Shown here: piece after piece, positions 50,862 through 62,203 of the stretch
How positions within the stretch are numbered: the first letter of the stretch is position 1
How the letters are laid out: the number at the start of each line of letters is the position of its first letter
Assembly: GCA_949358305.1 (NCBI GenBank)
Contig: OX442319.1
Location: 10,478,001-10,542,000, forward strand
DNA: 64,000 bases
Direction: 5' to 3'
Source: Strigamia acuminata
Lineage: Eukaryota; Arthropoda; Chilopoda; Geophilomorpha; Linotaeniidae
Position numbers and translations under genes: made by a program
The notes under the pieces: model-generated
Databases searched by the model: none
What the model was told of the DNA's origin: nothing
The model's input: only the letters and a program-made list of their open reading frames with translations

Positions 50862-51091
50862 TATAGTCATTTTAGCGACGCTCATTTTAGCGATTTTTAC
50901 TTAAAAAGTCCCATTTTAGCGATCACGTTTTAGCGACAAAAAACCAGTAAGGTTAGGTTCGCGGAATTAAACCTAAACTAGGTTAATATTAGTTTAAGTA
51001 TTAGTGCCGTTAGCATGTCATTTAGAGATTTTTGTGTCGCTAAAATGACATGGTCGCTAAAATAGTGTGTCGCTAAAATGAAATCGCTATA
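50862..51091. mobile_element. CGCTAAAA-family MITE, complete
   Basis: Inverted ends TATAGTCATTTTAGCGA and TCGCTAAAAT...CGCTATA. Internal ATTTTAGCGA motifs on the left and TCGCTAAAAT motifs on the right make the ends foldable. Relatives at 43497-43707 and 53400-53475. Confidence 0.75.
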
Positions 51092-52147
51092 AACAAGTTT
51101 AGTTGTTCAAACAGCTGTCTAAAATATAACTAAAATATTTCTCGAAGAAGATAAACGAGAAAAAAAGACTTTCCGAATACAAATAATAACGGCATTAATT
51201 GGAATTCTAAAAATGCGTCTGGATATCAAAAGACAAACACTGATTTTCTAAAAGTGTTTTTTAATTAGCCGATATTAAAAAATTCCTCGTCAAACCATGC
51301 CCAAAAAAAAAAAAGTTTGAGCAAGGATTAATTATGAAGAGAATTTTACACATGGCCAGCAAATCTCCTTCCTTCAACCTGGATGATTAAAACTGCGACA
51401 GCAATTGAAGCGTGAAAGAAGAAAGTTTTCTCAAGAAAAATGTCGATGCAACTTTGCGATGTTTATCACTTGAGACCAAACAGATGCAGCTCTGCATCGC
51501 TCTATCTCGAGATCGGGCAAAGTAGGAAAAGAACTCTCTCTTTTTCTCTTCCCGATGATGGAAACTCGGCACTCGTTATCACAACTTAGTGCGAGCCGAA
51601 ATGATATAATCAATTATTCACCATCCACCCACAGCTCTTGTCTTTTTTTCCCCGCTTCGTTGGCTCCATTACGAGCCTTTTATATATTTTTTTTCTCTCT
51701 CATTGCTTTCGTGTGCTCGCACGGTATAAGAAATTCGGGCGATCGGTATCTCGTGGGTATCATAGTCATAAAAGAATCAGGAGATGAAAGAAATATCGCA
51801 TGACTGTGGTTGGAAAATGCAGAAATAATTGAAAAGTTGCCTCGGGATTTTCATGCTGTGAAAAATTAATATTTAAAAAATGATGAATGTGTAGTGATTT
51901 GTTTTTCTGCCCCTCTGGGTTCTGGCAAATAAATTTGATGCACCACAAAACAAATGGTTAGTTTTTACCGATTGAGTTAATGCCAAGTGTCTGGATTTTT
52001 TTTCAGGTCTGCATCACCCTCCATTAGGTAAAAAGGATAAAACAAAGTTTTTGTTTTTGTTGGTTGTAAGTGTGTATGGAAGCAGAATGGGGACATTTAA
52101 AAGCAGATATACTCATATGGTTGATAAAGACGTTGAAATTATATTAG

Positions 52148-52515
52148 GCGCGTTCAATATAAAATGGATTTTGCCGATTTCGGGAGCCCGAAATCGGATT
52201 TTGGGAAATCGACGTATATAGTCGCTTTCTTTGATTTCAAGTTGATTTCGAATGCGGCCGAAAGTTTTCCAATGTTTTGCCGCACTGCTGTGTGGCAAAA
52301 GCGTAATTTTTCGGCCGTGTTTGAGTGATTGAATGCGGCCGAAAGTTTTTTAATGTTCCGTCGTACTGGTGTGTGGCAAAAGCGGTTCAAATTGCGGATG
52401 CGCAGCAGTTGGATTTCGAGAAATTTTAAGGCCGTTCAAAGTTGAAATCAGATTTCCTTGATTTCAGAAAATCAAGAAAATTACGATTTGGGAAATCCAT
52501 TTTATATTGAACGCA
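52148..52515. mobile_element. MITE with GCGTTCAATATAAAATGGAT ends
   Basis: The 20-bp inverted ends match exactly. Inside, a block of about 100 bp with AATGCGGCCGAAAGTTTT and TGTGTGGCAAAAGCG is duplicated in tandem (about 52250 and 52332). Confidence 0.8.
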
Positions 52516-52659
52516 CTTGTTGGGTTTCTCGAGAATGCATTTTGTAATAGTTTGGCTTTCAGAAAATGTTCACAAGTTGTAAGTCCTCTTTTTTAAGTTC
52601 TGAATTGTTCGTAAGTCCAGCGAAGGTGTACAAGGTGGAAAAATTGTTAATCCTAATTA

Positions 52660-52835
52660 AAGAAACTCTTTATAACAAATTGCAAGGGACCGAAAAACCG
52701 ATTCGTTATAACGAGAATTTGTTATATAAACAGGGTGTTCTATGGCCACCCAACCAAACCAGCCATTTTTAGGTATTCGTTATATCGATAATTCGTTAAT
52801 CGCGATTTGTTATAAAGAGTTTCAACCGTATTGTG
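52660..52835. mobile_element. Pogo/Tigger-like MITE fragment
   Basis: Inverted GAAACTCTTTATAACAAAT ends with TTCGTTATAACGA-type internal motifs. A related end (CTTCTTTATAACGAATCGCA) lies at about 55365-55435. Confidence 0.6.
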
Positions 52836-53399
52836 AAATAAATTTTTTAATCATTTGGGTAAGCCGTCATCAAAAATTGGGAAAACAGAAAGAGCAAGTG
52901 GTTTATGCCTAGTTTTGGTTTTTACAACAATATTTGGAGCGGCCGCTCCACAAGTTAGTTCGGAGTCGACCTTCCAACCCAATTTCTTGCCTCGAGTCCA
53001 TTTTTGCAAATAAGCGGATTTAAGCTCTCACCGGCGTGCTTTTTGTTGAAAATCACAAAAGTTCCCTTTTAGCAGTAATGGGTTGATGGGCCTAATACCT
53101 TACGGTCAAACGACTTACCAAATGAGTCTGGATGGGCTGACAATCGGCAGGATAGAATCAAACGACCAAACTTTGACATGACGGCCGGCTCGAACGGCTT
53201 TGTAATCCACTAGTTAATCGATAATCTCGATAGCAGCGTGCCACATGTCGTTTTTCCACACAAAATCAAAGTGAAGTCATGGAATACAAATTAATTCGTG
53301 ACCATTGGTATTCTTGCTATTTCGTTTTTCATCCATTTTAACATTTAGGTGAAATAGGGGGGGCGCAGCCCCCCCCTTGTTAGCCCTTCTTAGGAATTA

Positions 53400-53475
53400 A
53401 ACCTAGGTTTTTGTGTCGCTTAAATGACATGTTCGCTAAAATGGAGTGTCGCTAAAATGAAATCGCTAAAATGAT
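53400..53475. repeat. CGCTAAAA-family fragment
   Basis: TTTTTGTGTCGCTTAAATGACATG, GTCGCTAAAATGAAATCGCT as at 51040-51085; preceded by a GC hairpin GGGGGGGCGCAGCCCCCCCC (53357-53376). Confidence 0.7.
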
Positions 53476-54140
53476 GTACATCCTTATTAGAGGCTCATGG
53501 TCTAATGTAGTCCTGCGCATTGTTTGGGAAAAACTTTATTGAAAGGCCATTTTAAAACAATTTTTAGTTGCAAATTCAGATTTCCTTCCATTTTTTTCTT
53601 TTAAATAATTTAAATTTCACTATATATTTTATTAAAAAATATAAATTTTAATTAATTTTTCCATTAAGAAATTCAAATCTTACTATAAGTTTTCCATTAA
53701 AGAATCATAAAATTTAATTCTATCAATTTTTTCATCCAATAATCCATTGAAATTAGAGTGATTAGTGCACGGGTCTTTATTATAACGTCCCGCATTATAA
53801 TAGAGACCCGCGTAATAATTATAGATTTTAATTTTTCCCTGCGCTTTGTTAAAGGCCCACGGTCTAATGGGGAACCGCACAATGAGAGGAGATATGGTAA
53901 TCGCTAATTAACTTTATAATGAATTAAATAAATGACATTTATTTGGAAAATGTTGAATAAATGTGGCAACATTGTATTTAGAAAATGTTAGGTAAAATGT
54001 ACAGTGTACAGATAAGCCGGTGTATCAAAATCAATACATTAGCACTTTATAATATTTAACTCGTCAGTTTGAAACAAGTTCATTCACACAAAATGGGTTA
54101 AAATAAAAAAATAAATTAAAGAGGCACAGTGGCAACTCCG

Positions 54141-54453
54141 TTAGGGTTTCGGCACCGGGAAACTGGGGTACCGATTTCCCAGGAAACCCGGTGAGAAATC
54201 ACGGTACAGGGAACCGAGAATTTTCAAAATAACCGGTTCCGTCAAAAAAGTCGTTGAAACGTTATTTTCGTCATTGAAACGTTACAACTGGTCATTTTTT
54301 AAGAAAAACGTCATTTTTAGCCATTTTTAGCCATTTTTAGCCATTTTTTGTCGCCTGATTGTAATTCCCGGGAGTATCGATATCCCGGGAGTACCGGCCA
54401 TTTTAGTACCGGGAACCGGGAATTAGAAAAGGGTGGGAAAACAGAAACCCTAA
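54141..54453. mobile_element. MITE with TTAGGGTTTC ends and CCGGGA motifs
   Basis: Ends TTAGGGTTTC and GAAACCCTAA. Internal CACCGGGAAAC, ACCGGGAACCGGGAAT, and two CCCGGGAGTA motifs. The flanks AACTCCGT and AACTCCAC match 6 of 8, an aged hAT-type target duplication. Confidence 0.7.
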
Positions 54454-54529
54454 ACTCCACCGCAATGTAGAACTACGTCAATTGTCATCCAACTGAAGAG
54501 AGTTCACATATTCACCTGGAGTTAGTGCG

Positions 54530-54705
54530 TTTTGCCATCGCGCCACGTAATATATATAGCCGCATTGCATTCTGGGATGACAACAGGTAACAAACATGCT
54601 TAGTTGGCAAGCAATGCATGACACGTGATTGCTGTTATCCAATCAGCGCACAGAACAACAAATCAATAGGAAATAACACGTGGATATGTGTCCATAACGC
54701 GGGAG
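54530..54705. mobile_element. Second copy of the 16.2-kb MITE, inverted
   Basis: Shares GCATTCTGGGATGACAAC, GCAAGCAATGCA and CCAATCAGCGCAC with the reverse complement of 16163-16360. Confidence 0.7.
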
Positions 54706-55734
54706 GAAGACTTAGTTCTACGTCGAAATGTCGAGACAAAAAAAAACTCAAATTAAAATATAATTAAATGCGGGAAAGTTTACACAGCAGGTCATTAAGT
54801 ATAGAATGATTTCCGATGAAATCTGTACTCTAAAAATAACTTAAGCAGTGTAATTTAATTTTAAATAATGTCTTAAGACGCACATTTTGGACGAGTCTGC
54901 ATTCACATTCACTCAATGGCCCATCGCCCGCTGACAAGTTTCACAGCAGCGCTTCGGATGAATCGACATTCGCATTAACCGGGCCTCGGCATTTGCAGCT
55001 GCTCTCGACAATCAAGTGCACTTTTTTCTGCTGCACGAACACGCTCCACAGTGCAGATGAGCAGTCTAAACTGCTGCTTTACACAATAGTCACAGGTGTA
55101 AAAAAAAAGCTAACAACGACAATCTTCAAGGGTAGTCCCAGTGCAGTAGTGAGGGTATATGCCGTATTCCTTCGACTTTTCTCATGACTACAGCGCTGGG
55201 TGGTCCATCATGGGACGATTTCAGTGAAGAACTTTACTCGGAATGACATCATATTTTTAAAAAATTAATAAAAGATCTATTTAATTAAATTAGTCACGAC
55301 ATCCAGGAAAAGAAACCAAGTATAAATTTAGATTTTTTTCAATGCAGGAAGTTTGTGTTAATACAGTCGAACTTCTTTATAACGAATCGCAAGGGAGCCA
55401 AAAATCAGTTCGTTATAACGAAAGTTCGCTCAGGACTTCTTGGAGTGCGAGCTCACTTGATTTTTCAACCAGAAATTTGGGAGGTGGGACGTAAAGACTA
55501 TGAATTTTTAAAAATGCAAACAAAGTGTGAAATTAATCTGGTTGTATTTGATTAGTATTCCAATGAGTATGGCCAGAAGGTTGAGAAGTAATCAGGGAAT
55601 TAAATTCCACATGTATCAATTGTCAACTAATTTAAAATTTATAATTGAAATAATATGCATGCTTTAGAAAGTTTTAAAGAGGGTTCAGACATTAATTTAA
55701 CCAACAAAAGTTGTTTAAAGACTAGTTGAATCCA

Positions 55735-55890
55735 CTACTATTCATCGCGCGACTACTCGTGTACACCTAATCGCTCGGACAGGTAATCGCGCGGGCAGTT
55801 AATTGCGTGCAAAGTAATCGCTTGGCCAACTCATCGGGGCGACAATTGGGCGGGCGTCAAGTAATTTCGCGATTCATCACGTAATCCATC
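55735..55890. repeat. ATCGCGCGG short-unit repeat, copy 1
   Basis: Degenerate tandem units of 16-18 bp around TAATCGCGCGGGCAG / CATCGCGCGACTAC. Related to 57570-57705. Confidence 0.65.
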
Positions 55891-57364
55891 GCATTTCAAA
55901 ATTCTAAATGATTTTGTAGTTTTAAGATGTTTTAGGTGTGTTGCAACATACGTGTTTTTAGTGCTATCTCTTGATGGGATTTGCTTTCTATTGTAGCACT
56001 GTTTATTCCTGGAATTGTTTTCTATTGTGGTATTTTTTATTCTGGTTATGAATTTCTCCTAGACATAGTTCAACGTCAAAACATATTCAGAATAGCGACT
56101 TGGGTTTGAAGTTTGCAAAATTTTCAAAGGTTTTCTAGGCTCCATCCCTCAGTCAGCACCTGTGGCTCCTCATGTGATCATTCAGGCCATTTGTGCGTCA
56201 ATTATGTACTTCCAAAAACATTTTTTGCTCCTCCACTGTGTACACCTTGGGAAAAAAAAAACTTCCCTTCTATTTAGCTGTTTTAAGTTTACCTGCCAGG
56301 TGGCATAGAAATCCATTGAGATTCAACAACATCACTCTTGACCAGGTCTACTGTCTTGCTCTAACAATATTATTAAAAGATAGATCGGGCAGACCAGGCA
56401 AATCATGATGTCATTAAATCTCAATACTTCTTTACGCCTTCTTGTGGACAAACATTGGACAAACTAAGACAATTCACTGACGTGTATTAAAGGAAATAAA
56501 TTAAAAATTGCAGTGTTTCATATTTGAGTATTCACCCTCTGTACTGCAGGAAATTTTTTTTCTATGGGTGTTTGTCTACATTAGCCTTTCCATCGTTCAA
56601 AAGAGTGGCATCACCCTCGTTTGCCACAGGCTCCAATTTTGGATGCACCTATTTGCATTTAAAATTTCGAGTTTAGGGTTAAACAAACATGCATACCGGT
56701 AAGATCTAAAAATCCATGCATTATGCAGAGTACACAGTTTGGTTGGCTTACAATTTGCTAATGCGGGCCTAAGTGTGACTGGTAGTTTGCATTATGCGGC
56801 ATAATGGTTTGGGCCGAGGATGTGCACTTTTTAAGTGTCCCGTGGAAATCAGGTTATAGTGTGATATAAATTAAATTTTTAAAATGGGAGTCTGGAGCTT
56901 TGTTTCAGTGTGCATTTATTCGTGGAGCGTGTGCATTTGGAAGGGTAATTTCTGTCACTTGCCAGACGCGGCAGCTGCAACCTAAAGTGTTCCATCTCCG
57001 CTAATTGCTCTGAAATGAATTTGACATGTGCTACCAATTAGTTGGCCATCCCTAATTAGACCCCCTATTTTGGATAGTTTTTTACACAAATTAGGTTAAA
57101 TCGACAAGAATTATCTTTAAAAACAATCAATCCCTGTACAAACTTTGCAACTCCCAATGGGTGTGAGAGCTGGTTAAACAAACTTGAAAATGTTTATTTT
57201 AAAGTCTAAAAAGAAAAGGCCTTTTGACTCTTGGGTCATCGTGAGTGATTACAATGAATTAAAAAAAAGTAATTACCCAATTAGACATTACACAGCTTTG
57301 GAGGGCATGCTCTAGAATGCTAGTTTAACCAGATCTGGAGATTTATTATCACTGTTGACAACTA

Positions 57365-57705
57365 GTGTCCTCTGTAAAATTAGTAGCTTACTAAAAAAAA
57401 AGCTAAATGGTGCTTTAACTAACGGGTCTGAAAATTGTCCCTAAACGCGTAAGGCCTTATACCAGAACGGCATGTTTCACCCTTATGCATCGAAGAGTTA
57501 AAACAACTGCAGAACACATGGAAACACTGTGATTGGCACTGATCACCAAAATTAGAGGTATCCCGACTTTTCATACCGCGCTTCTCCATCGCGCGACACT
57601 TCATCGCGGACACTTTATCGCGAACCCTTTCATCGCGCGGACACTTCATCGCGACGACTTTTAATCGCGTGGACGCTTCATTGCACGACCTTTAATTGCG
57701 CGTAA
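57365..57705. repeat. Dispersed repeat fragment followed by ATCGCG array, copy 2
   Basis: 57365-57490 is the relative of 50460-50590. 57570-57705 holds about seven units such as CATCGCGCGGACACTT, 16-18 bp each, CpG-rich in an AT-rich region. Confidence 0.7.
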
Positions 57706-58517
57706 ATGAGGGTCCAGTTTTTTTTAACACCACTGTACTGTATTGTATACGAAAACAAAAGATCGATAAAAATCGACTAAAAATTGACAAAAGTCGATCG
57801 CTGCTGTTCGGTTATATAGAAACTGTAAATAAAAATTTTAAAAACAAACACACAAGCACCAAAAACATGACTTTTAAATGCAACTACTGTACACTTTTGT
57901 AAAAATCTTTAAAAGAAACCGTGTTAAATCAAAATAAATCGTGTAAAAACAATTGAATTACTTCCTGGCCCGTGTTAAATCAAAACCGTGAAAAAAAGAC
58001 TAAAAAAACAGAATTGAGCGTACTTCTGTGTTTGGGTTGTTGTTGTTGTCTTTTCCTCGCTGAAGTTATTGACTAAATTAATTGAACCGAAATGAGGAGC
58101 TTTGAACAATGCGGGCTTTATCCGATCAAAGAGCAGCAAGATAAACATCTACAGCGCTTGCGCAGTATTGAAAAGTGACTTATAAAAGGCACGGAAGTAA
58201 ATTCCAGCGCATCCGCCTGCCGAAAGACCGGATTTTACCTTCACACAAACTTGTCTTAAAGATAGCTGAAAAACAAAGATACTAGTTAGCAATAGCGATA
58301 ATTAGCGAAATGTAGTCGTATCGAAAAACTTGTATCGGTCATTCGACGTTCATCTTTTCGACGGCGTTTTTCTTCATCGTCGAAACAATGAACTGTCGAA
58401 TAAGTGAACGTCCATCACAAGCCATAAGTTAACAACATCTATTTGCTTAGTATAATTATAATTTTGCTTCATTATCCTCGCAAAAATGTGTAATTTGGTA
58501 AATTTTTTACTCCTTAG

Positions 58518-58671
58518 GCACAACGATTGGCCTTGGAACTTGCGAGTACTGGAACAGAACAAATTATCGAACGTGAATTTAAAATCCCTTCGCCAGGAGG
58601 AGAGCTGGCGCGACTCTCCGTGGTCGCACACCGATATCGACAGCTTGAGAAAGGGTCAGGTGGGCGCCCAG
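58518..58671 (+). CDS. Membrane dipeptidase, second coding exon
   Basis: 154 nt between CTCCTTAG and GTGAGTG. With exon 1 it reads ...PLIDGHNDWPWNLR..., the renal-dipeptidase N-terminal motif; the His and Asp of GHND are the first zinc ligands. It continues to HTDIDSLRKGQVGAQ, matching the family's HT.I..L..G.VG.Q segment, after which the next exon should begin with the FWS motif. The LRQEESWRDSPW insert is longer than in mammalian DPEP1. Phase 0 at the donor. I could not find the next exon before 64 kb, so the gene runs off the window. Confidence 0.9.
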
Positions 58672-59728
58672 GTGAGTGAATGACTTTGCTTTTGGGGATC
58701 GTGTATCAAGACGATAGAGTGGCGGCACTTGTTAATGCAAATTTAATTTAAGCTTTTCGGCGAATAATTATCAGTTTAAATCTCGATTACAAGTTGACAT
58801 CGCCCAAGTGGTTGGCGGAGTCGCTGATTCGTGCGCGAGCGTGAAGGCATAAGGTGGATTTTATTACTGGTATTTTTCACTCGGATGTTTCCTCGAGGTA
58901 CTGGGTGACGTCAATGACGAATGGTCCAACAAGTGGAGATTCCATTTTGCAGAAAGACGGTGCGAGATGTGTTTTATTGCTTGCAACACAATGGGCCCTT
59001 TCCTATTCCGAGCAATAATTTCATTCATTTCTTTCTTTTCTTTTTTTCTTTTTCTTTTTCTTTACTCGTTTCAATTCCATTGAATGTGCCGTTCGGGAAT
59101 CGGTTAGGAAATGGCTTCCTCGGAATATGTATTGAGAATTATCACGCTGGAGTGATAAAGAGAGCGTAAGGTTTGATTAAAAATTGAAGGTTAAAAGTTG
59201 AAAGTTTTTTTTTTTAAATAATTTTTTATTTTTGGTTTTTAATGAGCAAATGTTTGATATGTTGGTGAATTAAATATGAAATTAAATTTAGAAATTTAAG
59301 ATTTAAAAGGTAATAATGAATTAATTTTCGGATGTGAGTAAATTAGAAAAGCGTCAGAATGGGCTTAAAAATGAAATTGGTCTGAAAAGGATTATAGCGT
59401 AGTAAAAACTCAATTGCACTTGAACGGGATTACTTCAAATAGGATTTAGTTCGTAAAGAAATAAGCTGAATTTTGATGGTTATTACAGAGTTTGTGGCAG
59501 GTACTTTCTCGTTACGAAAACTCTGGGTGTACCTATAACTGTAGTGGAAGGTACTTGTGGGTTATAAAAGTCAAGTTATAACCTTATACTTTTATAACGG
59601 TATAGCTTTACCACCCGGCTTCGCCTGGAGTTTATATTATGGCATTTTGCATAACTAGAGTTTGTGGAGGGGTACTTGTGCATTATAAAATGTCAAGTTA
59701 CAACCTTATACCCTTATAACAGTATAAT
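58672..59728 (+). other. Dipeptidase intron 2, first part
   Basis: No coding exon recognised. Short repeated TATAACCTTATA.CTTATAAC.GTATA motifs occur near 59560-59610 and 59690-59730. Confidence 0.5.
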
Positions 59729-59730
59729 TA

Positions 59731-60167
59731 TACTCAGACTCACCATAAGAGACACACCACTAACACCTGTTCCTATTCGCCAGCCTATTCACTGGTGTAG
59801 GGCTACATAAAAGTAGGCCAAAATACAAACGCTAGAGTTACGGGAAGCCATTTTGTGTCCAGACATAACAATCAATCATACATTTGAAAACTAGCTGGAG
59901 AAAGCAACCAATAAATTTAACGAATTAAACAATCATGTAATTTGAAGAAGTTAAAACATAACACATTGCTTCCAGACTTTTTAAAATATTTTATTACTAC
60001 ATATAAGTCAATTTACATCTTTTCAAACACCGAAAATAATCAAAGTAATTACAATCACAACAAACCTACTTTTCCTGGTAGAATAATACAGGCAACAGTA
60101 AGGAGTAAATAGGCTCGGCGAATAGAAACTGGTGTTAGTGGTGTGTCTCTTATGGTGAGTCTGAGTA
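59731..60167. mobile_element. TIR element, copy B of the ACTC family
   Basis: About 59-bp inverted ends with only two or three differences, starting ACTCAGACTCACCATAAGAG. Shares TTCACTGGTGTAG, CCAGACATAACAATCAAT and CAGGAAAAGTAG with the other copies, but its terminal ~45 bp are unlike theirs. TATA-like symmetry (TAT|ACTC ... GAGT|ATA) at the borders. Confidence 0.88.
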
Positions 60168-60309
60168 TACTGTAAAGGTTGAAATTGCGGCCCAGGTGTT
60201 TATTTATTTTTTAGACCACATTTCCTCGGCGGCTATTTTAAACCCGGCGGTTATTTGGGCAGGGCGCTTATTCACAACGACAGTGATTTAACATCATGCA
60301 TCCTATCTC

Positions 60310-60480
60310 CAGTGTTGTATCTCGTTCACCAAATGGCGAACTAGTTCAAGTTTGCGTTCATCAATGTGTGAACTAGTTCACGTTCACGTTCACTTCAAAA
60401 AGTGAACTAAGTTCGTTTTTTGCGTTCACTTGTAAAAATGAACTAGTTCACGATCTTAGTTCGCGTTCGATACAACACTG
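60310..60480. mobile_element. hAT-type MITE made of GTGAAC/GTTCAC repeats
   Basis: Ends CAGTGTTGTATC and GATACAACACTG. CCTATCTC flanks at 60302-60309 and 60481-60488. A truncated relative ends at 50816. Confidence 0.92.
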
Positions 60481-60488
60481 CCTATCTC

Positions 60489-61831
60489 TAACTCAATTTT
60501 AAATATATAATATAGAATTTATATTTTTTAGTAGGGATTTGACTTTTACGGCGTGCCATAAAAAGGACCAGGCAATTAGATTCCCAGATTTGGTCAAACT
60601 TGCATTTTAGGGCATGCCCTGCAAAGCGGAGTAACTCAAAAGTGCTAACCTGCAAATACACAAATTTATAAACTTCCCTTACGACTTTATACGACAGTTA
60701 CAAGGTTACAATTTGACTTTTTAGAACCCACAAGTACCCTTTTGCAAACTGTGAAGTCTCGGGGGCACAATTAACGTTATCTGTGTGCGTGGTTGTTACT
60801 TACAAATTTCAGTGTTCTGAAACCAAAAGTGGAATTTTATTCTGAAAAACCAGAAATTAAGTCGACAAGCTTGGTTTTGTCACTGTTGTTAATGTATAAT
60901 TTTACGGTTGAAAAAGTGGGATTAGGTCTTGGTTTGCTCATTGGACGGCGAATGAATTAGGCACTGGTCAGCTACGGTAGCTGGATGCTGTCACCTCAAG
61001 CCAGCGCTGGAAGCAGAAGATATTTTCTTTGCAAGTTGGTGCACGTCGATCGACCAGACCGCGTCAACTTTCAAAATTAAATTTCGCCAGTAATAACCCG
61101 AGTGCAAAAAATAAATTATTGATAATTTGGTAAGACCCGAGTCTCAGGAAAAAATATCAGGATCATTTTTCACTCAAAGAAGCTCATATGGCTGCTGCAA
61201 CCTGAAACAAGGCCTCCCATGGGTTTTGAAATGAGCAGGAATATTTTATAGTAATATCATAAATGCAAAAAAAAAATTATCTTAGATTTGGCAATTTTGC
61301 TCGAAATTGTATGAAATTATCACAATTCTTTTTCGCACGAGGGTATTTAGTAAGATTGGTCACGTTTGGGTTTGCCTGGTCTAGAGGGAGGAAATAAAAT
61401 AAAATCCATCATTCTAATCACTTTTTACACTGAAATTCATTGAAAATAAACAGAACTATTTTTCCGCGTAGTAGAGCACAGTTCACAGTTAGGCGTAATT
61501 CGGCTCAACCAATTGGAAATAGGTCAACGTTGTATTGGTTTAAAGTACAGAACTATGGTTTGACGTGGGGCGTCGTGGAAAAATCTTTAAACATTAAGTG
61601 TGCGGTGAATAGAAAAAGTTTGGGTACGAATGAAGTTTTAAGAATTACCGAACATTAGAAGGGCTTGGGTCTCAGAGTTTTTGCTCGGTCTTTAGGGCTG
61701 GCAGGGCCTCGGTGTGCCTTGTAGGGCTATTTAGTTAGATAATATCTCAAGTCATGTTTGAGATGACTAATTGGTGTCTTCGGCTTCTCATTGGTCTAGA
61801 ACCAACTCTATAGTTAACAACATTTATTGCC
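60489..61831. other. Dipeptidase intron 2, no feature recognised
   Basis: No exon, RNA or clear repeat supported. Confidence 0.4.
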
Positions 61832-62203
61832 TAATGCTGGGCGCACACATACTGCGATTTTGCATCGCGTCGCGATTGTGTTGCCATTGCGCATGCGCAG
61901 ATGACGTCATTTCCTTCACGCTGGTTTGAAATCTACTTTTAAAAATAGTACTTATCCCAAGTACTATTTCGCCCGCGATTCATGTCGCAGCCAATTCGTG
62001 AGCTGTGTGAAATGACGTCATTTCATCAACATTTTTAACCGAAATAGCGGGCAGGTTTTTCGGATCAGGAGTGACGTCATAACATTGAAATAGCAAAGCT
62101 GGAATAGCTACATGTGTGTAGCATTGCTTGCGATTTACAGGGCGATTTTGCTTGCGAAATCGCGACGCGATGCGAAATTGCGGTATGTGTGCGCCCAGCA
62201 TTA
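61832..62203. mobile_element. MITE with TAATGCTGGGCGCACACAT ends and three CREs
   Basis: Ends TAATGCTGGGCGCACACAT and its exact complement; the next ~24 bp (CTGCGATTTTGCATCGCGTCG) are also nearly inverted. Resembles PIF/Harbinger-type MITEs with TAA/TTA targets. Perfect TGACGTCA at 61902-61909, 62013-62020 and 62072-62079. Confidence 0.85.

Larger units (their letters stand above)
47054..58517 (+). other. Dipeptidase intron 1 (11.5 kb), filled with MITEs
   Basis: Bounded by GG|GTAAGTG and CTCCTTAG|G, and the joint restores the zinc-ligand motif IDGHND. It contains at least eight TIR elements listed separately and no other supported gene. Stretches not covered by those entries (for example 51100-52140 and 52840-53390) show nothing I can name. 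Confidence 0.8.

Noticed and set aside
53357-53376. GC hairpin as a transcription terminator
   Set aside because: Intrinsic terminators of this type are not expected in an animal genome; more likely part of the adjacent repeat.
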